DNA of 64,000 nucleotides. Source: Mantamonas sphyraenae. Taxonomy: Eukaryota > CRuMs > Mantamonadidae. Both the position numbers and the translations under genes were made by a program. The stretch covers positions 62,001-126,000 of the forward strand of contig JAPMXV010000017.1 of assembly GCA_026936335.1 (NCBI GenBank). The letters are read 5' to 3'. The notes under the pieces were generated by a model, which had not been told where the DNA came from, did no database searches, and was given only the letters and a program-made list of their open reading frames with translations. Within the stretch, counting starts at the first letter, position 1; each line of letters begins with the position of its first letter. This document shows positions 1 through 10,631 of the stretch, in pieces.

Positions 1-3000
1 TTGGTTGTCCCTCCGCTCCAGCGACTCCTGCTCCTTGCGTTTGGCCTTGGCCTTGACCTCGTCCAAGACCCCTGCCATGGATGCCACCTTGTCCTTCTTT
101 TCCCGATCTCCTGCTGCTCCCACCATCCGTGTCACCTTGTCCACCTTCTCCGCCTTGCCCTTCTCCGCCTTGCTGCGCAAATCTTCCTTCATCCGCTCCA
201 GCCTTGCTCGTTGCTCCGCCTCCTTCGCCGCCCTCTCTGCCTCCCTCCGTGCCTCCTTCTCCTCCTCCTCCTCCTTCAACCTGTCCGCCTCTGCCTCGAA
301 TGCCGCCCGCTTGGCCGCCTTTGCCTGTTCGCCACTCTCTGCACGCGACAACGCCGCCTTCTCCTGCTCCAGTTGGCCTTTGCCTGCTCCTCCAGCAACT
401 TCTTCCGCTTTTCCATCACCTTTTGCCTCGCCAGCTCACGCATCTTTTCCGCTTCCACACGCTTGCGTTCCCTCTCCTCCTCCTCCCGCTTGCGTTCCTC
501 CTCCTGGGCCTTGCGCACCGCTGCCATCTGCTCCCGTCGCTTCTCGGCCTCACGGATCTTTTCGATCGTCTTGGCCACCTTGGGCGACTCGATGTGCAAC
601 TCGCCGATCAGTTGGATCAGTTCGTCGCATCGCACGTCGCCAAACTCCTTGTCGTAGTGCAGGTCGCCGTACTCGTCCTGTGTGTTGCGTTCAATCTCCT
701 CCCCCTCCTCACGTGCCGTGCGTCGATCCATCCACAGCAACACGTTGGCAATGTTTGCGTGCGACATCGCCTTGATCGCCTGGCCCAGACGATGCTTGCG
801 CGACGCAAGCACACTCGCCATGCCCATGTCCAGGTGCGGACCCCCCTCCGCATCCTCCTGGTCCTTCTGCGACGCTGCCGCCACCGCTTCCATCTCCCGA
901 CGCCTGCGTTCCTTCAACACACGCTGCTTTTCCATCTCCTGCAACTCTTCAATCGTGTGTTCGCCACCCTCGCCGCCATCCTTCTTGTCGCCTCCTCCAC
1001 CTCCGCCACCTCCGCCGTCTTTCTTGCCATCGCTGCTGTTCAACGACTCTTGCAACTCCTTCAGGTTGGCTTCCAGGGTGGCCACGCGTGCCAGGGCCTC
1101 GGGGGTGCCGTCGCGATCGGCCACAGCCCGTGCCTGTTCCAGCGACTTGCGCAGCATCATGAATTGCATCAGCTGTTCGCGTTCCCGCTTGAGATCGCTC
1201 ATCAGCTCCTTGCGCGTCACAATGCGCTCGTTGTTTTCCTTCTTCTGCGCCATCAGCTCCTTCATCAGCTCATCCTTGGTCTTGGTGCGTGGTCCCGTGT
1301 TCTCAAACTTGGGCTTCTTGGGCTTCTTCTTGCGTCGTCGTCGCGTGTACTGCGCCATCAAATCCTTCCTCTTCTGCTTGGCCGCCTCTTTCTCCTTCTT
1401 TTCCTTCTCCTGCGCCCCCAGCGCCTTCTTCACCCGTCGGCTGCCCGTCGTCGCGCGACTCATGCGTGAGTTGACCGACATGGTGTCACTCGTGTCGCTC
1501 ACGTGCGATTGCGCATCGTCATCGTCGTCCTCCTCGCCATCTTCGCCGTCCTTGCCCTCGTCGTCGTCGTCGTCATCATCATCCCCGCCACCACCGCGCT
1601 TCTTCTTGCCATCCTTGCCATCCTTGCCCACTTTGACATCGCGTCCCGTGGCCACACTCAGAGCATTGGCCATCAGCTCTGCAATGCGCAGCTCCTCTTC
1701 CGCCTCTTCCAATTCCTTGCGTCGTTCGTACTCTGCACGCTCACGCTCCAACTTCAGCTGCGCCTGTCGCTCCAGCTCCTTCTTGCGCTCGCGTTCCCGT
1801 TTGCGCTTCGCCTCGATGCGCTTCTTGCGCTTGCGCTCCAGATCCTGGCGCATTTCGTTCTGCAGCTTCGTGGAGAACGTTTTGGCCTTTTCGTCCGCCT
1901 CTTTGCTCTGCAGCATCTTGGCCGCCTTTTCGGCCAGATCCTGGGCCTTTTTGCGTTTGTGCTCCGCCATGGCCATTTCCACTCGCTTGCGCTCCTCGTC
2001 CTTCTTGATGTTCTCCTTCATCTGGATCGACTGCACGTACACCATGCGGTCCTGTTCAAACATCAGCCGGTCCAATCCCAGCACGTCCAGCTGCGCACGG
2101 CGGTTGAGAAACTCCTTGTTCACCGTCGCGTTGCGTGCCGTAATATGGTAATTCTTTGCTTCGTTTCCACCAACGCCCCCCGCGCCGATCCCGTCGCTCC
2201 CAGCGCCGCCGCCGCCACCGCCACCACTGGACATTTTGGGAATGGTGGCGTCGACATGGGAGGTACGAAACAAGGACTGCGCCGTCTTGGCCAAATCGGC
2301 CTCTGGGATGGGTTCCACCACCGAGTTGCGTGCTCGGAATCGCACGGCATGCATGGAGTGTTCCCTGCCAAGGGCATGGGAGGGCCCGTCGCCGCTGGCA
2401 TCGCCATCCATGCTCGCGTCGTCTCCGTCGTCGCCGCCGCCTCCACGCAAACGAGGAGGCGGCGAGTGGGAAGAGTGCATGTCTGCGTCGTCGCCGGGGC
2501 TGCTGTGGCTGTCGCCGTCTGTGCCACCCTCGCTCGCACCGCCCTCTTCGCTGATAGCGCCCAGGCCTGTGCCGTTGCGTGGCGTGCGATGGCCTTGGGA
2601 GGAGGGAGGCCGCATGGGTGCGCCTGAACCACCGGGCACAACCAGGGTTTCCTCGTGCAGTGGCGAGGTGGTGCCTGCGTCGCGTGCGGCCTGCTGTCCC
2701 AGATTGCTGGAACCCAAGCGACCGCCCTTGAGGATTGAACCCGCCCGTTTGCGCCCATGCACAGTGCCCCTTCGCTTGCGAGCCGAACTCTTTACCGATC
2801 CGCCGCTGATGGGACGGTACGGCTTCTTGCTGCGTGATGCGTACAGGCGTGGCACGCTGAATTGCCGGATGGCCAGCGGGTCAAGCACGCCGTCCACCTT
2901 GGACATGCGCTCAAACCACTGCGAATGGTCTTCGTCTGTGTCTCGCTCGCCATTGTTGCCCTCCACCAGCTCTTGGCTTGCAGCAAGCCCACCTGCGTCG

Positions 3001-4252
3001 TATTTGAAGTCCATGTCCGAGTGCACACTCGAGTCTCCATACAGCCAATTCTGCGCCTGTTTGTTGCCTGTGCCATCCTGTCCGTTGCCTGCGTTGCGCA
3101 TGTGATGTGCCCCTCGTCCTCCGCCTCCAGCGCCGCCTCCAGCGCCGCCGCCACCGCCGCCGCCTCGTCCACCTCCGCCTCCGCCACCCATCATCATCAT
3201 CATGCCGCCTCCCATGCCGTCCATCATGCCCAGGGTACCCCCCATGGATTGGCGCCGCATCATGAGTTCCTCGGGTGGGTTGTCGGCGAGCACATCCGAG
3301 CCCACGCCGTGCAGGTATGCCGTCTTTTGCTTCATCATCAGCATGTCCGCGGTGGTAAACTCGTTCTCTTTGATGGTGGGGATGTGGACGGCCATCTCGC
3401 CCGAGTGTCCGTGTGCCACCTTTTGTCCCAGATGTTCGTCCAGGTATGTGGATCGTCGCGATTCCAACGCCGTCATGGGCCGTCCACCAATCATCTTGAC
3501 GGACTTTCCACCACGCAACACACCCGCCTTTGCTGTTTTTGGCCGCCTGCGACCCCCCTTGTGATGTCGTCGTCCCGATGCACCGCCACCGCCGCCGCCG
3601 CCACTGCCACTGCCATAGCTGCCGTTGCGTCCCATCATCAGGTCGCTGTCGGTGTCGCCACTCAACCCAGAGATGGAACTGCTCAACGAGTCCCGTCGCG
3701 ACGACGCTCCACGGTAGGTGTGTCTGGAGCCTGATCGGTTGTGTGGGTGGTGGTGGCCGTGATGATGATGTTGATGCTGGTGGTGGCGCTTGGTGCCTGC
3801 ACTGAAGTTGTCACGTCGCACATACGTGGGCATGGTGGATGGGATCTGGGCTTGGATGAGCAGATCGAGCTTCTCCGACTGGAAGGCGTACAGGTCGTGG
3901 ATGTTGATCTTGGTGTTGGGCACCTCCACGTCATGGTGCTCAGCCGTTTCGTCTGTGTGGCTGAGGGCACGCGTGAGCGCAACGTCATGGTTTTGTTGAA
4001 CTCTTCGTGGTCTCGCCAGGTTTTCAGGCCCCACTCGTTCAGTCGCGAGGCAATCTCCTTGGCCGTGCTCGGCCGGTTGATTTCCGGTTCCGATTCAAAC
4101 GTGGACGACACGTCGATGCCCGACAAGTCCTGCGACACACTCGATGTCTCCGAGTATTCGTCGTCGTCCTCGTCTTCTTCCTCCAGGTATTCGCTGTCGT
4201 CGTCGTCCAGGTAGTACGGTTCTCCGTACTCGTCTTCCGACACCTCGTCCAT
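1..4252 (-). CDS. Large charged coiled-coil protein, paralogue A (3' end beyond window)
   Basis: Family not recognised. Read leftward from the ATG at 4252 (MDEVSEDEYGEPYY). In order: an acidic N-terminus, a His-rich stretch, Gly/Ser-rich low complexity, a block around LDVLGLDRLMFEQDRM (about 2060-2110), a long Lys/Arg/Glu coiled coil, a TGPRTKTKDELMKEL block near 1290, and a helical region around 620-780. It continues past position 1. The same block order and residues occur in the gene starting at 4996, so the two are paralogues. No intron is seen. The frame breaks twice: near 3947-3949 (a TTT run) and near 373-374 (a TT run). In both places one added base rejoins sequence that matches the paralogue or continues the coiled coil, so I treat it as one gene with sequence errors. 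A decaying copy is the alternative. Confidence 0.7.
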
Positions 4253-4258
4253 CTGTGT

Positions 4259-4291
4259 GTTGAGTGAGTGAGTGAGTGAGTGAGTGAGTGT
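4259..4291. repeat. GAGT tetranucleotide microsatellite
   Basis: About eight copies of a 4-bp unit directly upstream of the ATG at 4252 (read leftward). If an ATG further upstream were used, the repeat would be translated as THSLTHSL, which is why I chose the ATG after it. Confidence 0.85.
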
Positions 4292-4896
4292 GTGTGTGCA
4301 TGCGTGCGCAGAAGCAGTCATGTGTCAGTGTGGGTCAGTGTATATCCCGTGTGTGTGTGTGTGTGTGTGCTGGGGGCAGAGTAGCCGGAGAGGATTTGTC
4401 TGCGCGCGTGGTCCGTTGCAAAAACGGGCCTCTAGGCAAAAAGCGGCCACATCGGCTCTTGACATGGCCATGCGCGACCAATTAATGGCCCAGGAGGGGC
4501 AATTTCACACGGGGCAACATGTGGGCGAGCCTCGCACTGGGATGCAGTCTTGTGCGTGTGGCAGGGGAGGCCGGAAGCACAGCGTCCCGTTTGCGACGGT
4601 GGAACGCCGAGCAGGAAGCGAGCGAGCGGGACACAAAAACAATAGTCACCCCGAATCCCAAGGGGGAAAACGCACCTCTTCAAGAGCGGCTGTGGTGAGT
4701 GTACGAAAGCCTGTGGCGAGGTTGCTGAGCTGGGCACGCATGACCTGACTGCGCCTGTTGGAAAGACCCCGTTCGAGCTCGGAAAAGTCCTGGCCGCCCG
4801 CCGACCGAGGCGACAATGGACCACGGCCTGCACGACGCGAGTTCATGTGGTCTGTGGAACGAACACGTGCACGCGTAGCCATGTCGACACTGTGTA

Positions 4897-4918
4897 TGTG
4901 TGTGTGTGTGTGTGTGTG
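4897..4918. repeat. GT dinucleotide microsatellite
   Basis: Uninterrupted TG repeat about 80 bp upstream of the rightward start at 4996. It is probably part of the 5' leader or promoter of the downstream gene. Confidence 0.85.
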
Positions 4919-4995
4919 GGTTGTGTTTGCGGAGGCAGGGCCAAAGAAACACATCACCCAGGCCTGTGGCTGTCGACACACACTCCTGTCCTGTC

Positions 4996-7900
4996 ATGCA
5001 ACACAGCGAGCGGATGTCCCACATGGCCAGGCGCAACCCGTCGCTGGCACAGTTCCAACGGAGGCAGCAGCAAGGGTCGCCCGGGAGCCATCACAGCCAC
5101 AACAGCAGCCATCACAGCCATCACAGCCATCACAGCCATCGTAGTCAGCGCAGCGAACAGGAATCGTCGGATGGTGGACACAGCACACGTGCTGCCTACG
5201 CACGTGATTCGTCACCCATGGCAAGTCGATTCAGCACGGTGCACGAGGGCGAAGAAGGGCCCGAGAGTGAATACTACGAGAGCGAAGCGTACCTGGAGGG
5301 CGAGGAGGGCGAGGAGGGCGAAGAGGGCGAAGAAGACGATGACTATTATTCCAGTGGCTACGAGTCATCCGGTCATTTTCCGTCCTCGCAGGGATTGACC
5401 AACTTTAGTGCCGTGCGTTCGGATCGCTCACTTCCAGGCGTGGCCTACAACAAGCAGCGTGACCATGCCAAGCTGCGCGCCCTCAACTCGGACGACACAA
5501 AGTGGAAGGAATACCACAGGCGCACTCAGATGCCCTCACTGTACGTACAGCGTGCACAATGGGCGACGGCGGCTCCCGAGCCGTTGCACAATCTCGCTTT
5601 CTTCTTTCGCTCACACCGCTCAACCGGAAAACCTATCCACCTCACCACACACAGCTATCGCGCACCCAAACAGACCACAAAGCGCAGTTTCAAGTCGTTC
5701 CAGGTCGACACGCCCAATCTTTCGGTCGACTTCCACCAGCTGTACCAGTATCAGGCGTCGCAGGTGTGTTTGCTTTCTGCGGACGTGTGCCGAGAGTCGT
5801 TTTCGAGAATGCCGTTTCTGCTCACACGCCACGCACACACGCCATCCCGCGACGCACGCATGGTCCACCTCACGCACATGCACCCACCCACAGCTGGAGT
5901 TTCTGTACCGTGTCAACGTCCCGTCGCAGAAGCGACCAAACAGCCATACGGCGTTGAAAAAGATGCAGGAAGAGAAGGAGAAGGAGGACGAGTCACCCAC
6001 ACCTCCGCCGATGGACGAAGTGGACGCGTTGCTGGCCAACGAACTGGGCCACTCGTTCAGCTACGACAGCCAGGGCCGCATGCGACGCAAGAGCACACTG
6101 AAAGGGGTCAAAGACGGACGCAAGGGCAAAAAGGGCAAGAAGGGCAAGCACGGCAAAAAAGGCAAGGGACACGGCGGGGCACAGGGAGTGTCGTCGCCCT
6201 CTGCAGCTGCAGCAGTTGCAGCAGAGGCATCTGTGGCCAAGTCGCGTGCCGAATGGGCTCTGAACGACTATTACGCACACCGCAAGATCCAACAGGGACG
6301 CAAGGAAACGAGCAAAGGGTCGATTATCATTGACAACTGGCCCCCACCGCCGGGACCAGCAGCTCGCCTGAACGAGTTTACGTCCACAGAGATGCTGTTG
6401 ATGAAGGGCATGTCATTGGAGGAGGAGCTGGACCCGAGGCAGCTTGCGTTGATGGATGAGGAGGACGAGGTGAGGAAGGAGCTGCGGCGCACGACATTTT
6501 TCGACCTGAAAGAGGCGGAGGATGCGCACCACGCACGCAGCCACGAGGGACACCATTCACACGCGGGTGGCGGAGGAGCGGGAGGAGATGCGGCGAGCAA
6601 CCCCGGGTGGATTTGGAACGAACGGCTGGAAACGGGAAGTGTGTCGTCGTATCGGCACGAGATTGGCGGACGACACAAGGAAAAGTCGGTGACGGAGGAT
6701 GACCAGTTCCGTGACAGCGACAAATTCCACCAGCTGTGGTTTGCCAAGATCTTGCAGACGGATGGGAGCCAGCTGACGCCGGAGGAGGCCGAGAAGCTGA
6801 TCCCGCAGTTTCGGGTGCCCAGCACCAAAAAGAAGTCGCGGCCGGGTGGCATGCGACCGCCGTCGCCCACAGGATCGATGCGATCTGGACGCATGCGCAA
6901 GCGAGCAGGCACGATTGGGCCACGATCACGTGTCAAGTCGCGCGGGGTCATGCCACGCAGCCAGCTGGGCACGGTGAGTGAGACGGCGTCATCGATTGGA
7001 GATGGGGCCTCGATCGCACGTCGGTCGCACGGACGTGGACGGACGTCGGTGGAGAGGGAGCGTGGAGCCGGTGGCAGTGGCGGGTTGGCCACAGGAGGTG
7101 GAGGTGTGGGAGCGGGAGGGGCTTCGGGTGTCGAAGGAGGCGACACGATGATGGATGGAGACATGCCGTTGTTGTCCACGGCGTCGTCGTCCGCAAGCAG
7201 CGGGTCGTCGGTGATGGGTGCCATGAAGGGCAGTCGTCCAAACTCGCCTCTGACGTCGCCCACAGGCTCGAGCATCGCCAGCTTCCGTGGGATGGGCAGC
7301 ACCATGGATCTTGATGGCGGGGGTGATTCGTTGCAACGCACGGCGGCATCGCTGTTCAAGTCATCGTCGCCCAATGCGGTGGCGGCGAGGCAGGGGCGTC
7401 CGGCAACCAGTGACAGCAGCAGTGCGGTGTCTTCGTCGCTCACGCGTCGTGTCTCGCCACGCGGAAGCATGGATGGCACGTTGTCGCCCTCTGCTTCTGC
7501 GGAGGACGACTCGATGATGAGCGGCAGCGGGGCAGGAGGCGAGGGAAGCGGAGGTGTTGGCGGCACAGCGGCTCGTGAGCATGCGGTGGGCAATCCGGAG
7601 TTTGAGGAACGCAAGCGGGAGTTGGCCGTGTTGAACCTGGACAGGCTGGTGTTTGAGGAGGAACGCAGGGAGTATGTGATGAACCTGCGCATGCGGCAGG
7701 AAATCAGCGAGGACACACAGCGTGAGGAGGCACGCAGCAAGATGACGTTGCACAAGCGACAGCAATCGAAGAAGCTGATGCGCAAGGCCCGTGACATTGT
7801 GGGCATCAAACGGGACCTGCGGTTGCCAGACATTGACGACCTGCTACAGGAGCAGCTGGAACGGTCTCGCAAGCGCAAAGGAGGCAAGGGTGGAAGCGGC

Positions 7901-9595
7901 GAGGATGGGGACGACGACGACGACGACGATGCCCCTGGATCGGCGCGAGCGTTTGACGTGAAGAAGCTGCTGGTGCAACGACGCATGAAGATTGTGAGCG
8001 AAAAGAAGAAGCGGGAGGAGGCGAGGAAGGAGCGGGAGTTGCACGAGAAACAGCTGCGTGAGAAGCGGGAGCGTGAGCTTGCGGCGGAGAGGGAACGTGA
8101 GGAGGAGGAGAGGAGGGCGGCAGAGGAGGCAGAGAGGCAGCGGATGGAAGAGGAGGCGTTGAAGAAGGCGCAACAGTCGCGTGGGGGTGCGTCGGGCAAG
8201 AAGTTGAAGAAGAGCAAGTCGCAGATGGAGCGGGACGGCGATCGGGGAGGTGATGTGAATGACGACGAGAGCGTGACGTCAGATACATCGCACGGAGGCG
8301 GAGGCGAGGGACGGGACGATCGCAACACGCCGTCGACACCGGGGTCGGGACGCAAGGTGAGGCCAAAGAAGAAGCGACCCAAGGAGGAGGGTGGGAAGAA
8401 GAAAGGGGACGCCGGCAAAAAGTCGCTGTCGGGGGCCCCCGGGTCGGCCAGGAGAAGCGGGGCAACGAGGAAGAAGATCCGCAAGAAGAAGAAGAAGGCC
8501 CCGCCGAAGGACACAGGACCACGTCTGATGACGAAGGAGGACCTGATTGCAAAGATGAAGAAGCAGAACGAGGAGGACGGCAAAAAGGTGGTGTCGAAGA
8601 TGGAGCTGATGGGCAACCTGAAGCAGGAGAAGGAACAACTGATCATGGTGCTGCAGCTGAGTGCAGAGTTGAAGCGTGCCGAGAACAAAGCCAAGGAGGA
8701 GGGCACGGTGGAGGCGCTGGTGCAGGCAGAGACGCTGCGTGTACAGCTGCAAAAGCTGAAACAACAGCTTCGCGGCGGACAGGACGAAGGGGAAGGCGAA
8801 GGGGAGGGCGAAGCAGAAGGGGAGGGCGAAGAAGGTGATCATGAGATGGAGGAGGGGGAGGAAGGGGAGGAGGGGGAGGAGGAGCAGGGCGAACGTGCAT
8901 CTGCACCCACGTCGCGACGATCAAGTGCATCGTCGACGTTGGACGTGAGTGGTCATGGTGGGCTGCACGGCAGCGTGTCGACAGGGACGCTGCAGGTGGC
9001 CGCAGGGACGGACCGCAAAGGAAGCGCATCGTCTGCGGTGAGCGCGCCTGCAGGAATGGGTGAAGCAGCGGGGGATGGGACAGCAGGCATGACGCGGTCC
9101 TCGTCGACGGGGAGTGCGGATGTGGACGAGGAGGCCATGCGAGCGGCGTTGGCAAAGATGAGCGATGCGTATGTGCTGGAGCTGGTGGTGTATGTCAAGG
9201 CACGCGAAGCACACGAGAGGGACGAGGGAGATTGGACGCCGGCGGACAAGTTTGCACTGTTTGACCACGTGGGGTTGATGCACCTGGTGCACCTGATCAA
9301 GGAGCGTGCAAACAACACGGCGATGGTGTTGCAGGTGCTGGCCACCGTGGAGATGAAGGAAAAGAAGCGGCTGGAGGATGAGGAGGAGACACGCAGGATC
9401 AGAGAACGATTGCGTGCGCTGGGTGAGCATGGCAGCACGACATCGATGGCGTCGTTGGTGTCAAGCAAGAGCGTGAGTAGCATTGGGAAACGTATGCGCA
9501 AGAGCTCGTCCAAGATGAGCACCAGCACAAGCTCCAGCTCACGACGTCGCTCCAGCGGTGGCAAGAAGAGTGGGAGGAAGAGTCGTGGAAGGTGA
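4996..9595 (+). CDS. Large charged coiled-coil protein, paralogue B
   Basis: Family not recognised. Exons 4996-5540, 5655-5763 and 5894-9595 give 1451 codons. Introns of 114 and 130 nt have GTACGT/GTGTGT donors and CACAG acceptors; the first is a multiple of three, so the frame stays open through it. In order: a Ser-His tandem repeat, acidic repeats (GEEGEEGEEGEE), a block joined by splicing as MPSLYRAPKQT...VDFHQLYQYQASQ|LEFLYRVNVP, a block FHQLWFAKILQTDG, a RELAVLNLDRLVFEEE block, long coiled coil, DTGPRLMTKEDLIAKMKKQ, and a C-terminal helical region about residues 1315-1400. These blocks align with the gene read leftward from 4252. The start could also be the ATG at 5014; upstream sequence is GT repeat. 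Probably cytoskeletal or scaffold, but that is only inferred from composition. Confidence 0.8.
5089..5141 (+). repeat. 9-bp tandem repeat encoding Ser-His-His
   Basis: Near-perfect copies of CATCACAGC in the first exon of paralogue B. They are in frame and give an SHHSHHSHHSH stretch. The repeat is likely variable in length between strains. Confidence 0.8.
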
Positions 9596-9658
9596 TTGGA
9601 AAGGGAAGGATGTTGTGGACATGCGAAGAAGGGGGCACAGCAAAACAAAAACCCGCGA

Positions 9659-10631
9659 ATGAGTTTGTTTTCCAAGTTTCGTGGCGGAGGTGGCTGGAGG
9701 AGGCGACCTCAACAAGAGGTTCTACAGCAACGAGGTGCCGAGTCCGTCGAATGGACTGACGATTGAAGAGTTTCACGAGGAGCACTTTGGTGGGTGGCGG
9801 AGGGAAGGAGTCACACCTTGGTGTGGAATTGCGGGGCTGACGCAGGTCGTTTCTCTGTGCGCAGGTGACTATGGATTCTTGGAGTACAGCCACTCGTTTA
9901 TCCAGTTTCTGTTTCCGATCTTTGAGGGCTCCGGTGTGAATTGGCAGGCTCAAGGGCTGACGCGAGAGGAGGCGGCGTTTGTCAAGGGGGATCGAGGGTG
10001 TGCGCGGCGGTTTGTGACTAGCTACAGGCTGATTCTGGATTTCTACGGATTTGCACTGACGGATGAGGTGAAAGGCACGGTGGGACGTAAGGAGAAGGAT
10101 TGGGAGTCGCGGTTTGAGAACCTGTGTGTGTCGTCGCACAACTGGCTGCGTGTGAGCCGCATCCTGCAGTCGATGAACCAGTTTGGGTTTGCGTCGTGGG
10201 TGCAGCCGTTTCTGGATGCGTTGGAACATGAGATTTACACGACCAAGGAGCTGGCACCGTGTGCACGCAGCTTTGAGGGCCACTGGAAGATCTGTGCGAC
10301 GCCCGACGCTGCCGTGTACCAGCGCAAGACGGGAGGCGAGACGGCGGAGGACCGTGCGCCGAGCGTGTGGTTTGAGATGATGGAGGAGGAACAGGGAAAG
10401 GAGGAAAAGACGCAGACGAAGAAGGGGAACAAGAAGGATGCGATCGAGGAGGAGGAAACGTTTCCAGAGTCGTCGATATGTGACGACGAGGCACAGGCTC
10501 GGGTGCGTGAAGAGATGTACTGGCTTGAAGAGGGCCGTGGACCGCAGGAGGAGGAGATGGTGGTTGTGGTGGAAGATGAGGGTGAGCGAGAGGAGGGCCA
10601 AGAAAACAGCGAGGAGGCGACGGCGGAATGA
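9659..10631 (+). CDS. OGFr conserved-region protein
   Basis: Carries the opioid growth factor receptor N-terminal domain: NKRFYSNEVPSPSNGLTIEE, FLEYSHSFIQFLFPI, RRFVTSYRLILDFYGFAL, WESRFENL, RVSRILQSMNQFGF. This domain is widespread in eukaryotes and bacteria; outside animals its role is unknown. One 75-nt intron at 9790-9864 removes 25 non-conserved residues and joins EEHFG to DYGFLEYSH. The tail is acidic low complexity. The start is uncertain: ATG 9659 gives MSLFSKFRGGGG, but the conserved domain lies one frame over, and its own frame has a stop at 9660 and no early ATG. A single-base error in the GGAGG-rich stretch at 9682-9700 would join them (298 aa). The stop codon overlaps the next start as ATGA (10628-10631). 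Confidence 0.8.

Larger units (their letters stand above)
4253..4995. other. 743-bp spacer between divergent paralogues
   Basis: No convincing gene. It must hold the promoters of both flanking divergent genes. It contains a GAGT tandem repeat at 4259-4291 and two GT runs (4349-4369 and 4897-4918). Open frames here are low-complexity translations of these repeats. It is the longest intergenic stretch in the window. Confidence 0.6.

Noticed and set aside
4259-4369. GAGT and GT runs as telomeric or origin sequence
   Set aside because: Short, internal, flanked by coding genes, and like other microsatellites in introns here.
5089-5141. Tandem 9-mers as a CRISPR-like array
   Set aside because: Units are contiguous with no spacers, in frame, and encode a Ser-His repeat.
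6271-8706. 811-codon leftward frame inside paralogue B
   Set aside because: Ser/Arg/Phe-rich translation of the antisense of a Lys/Glu coiled coil; no independent evidence.
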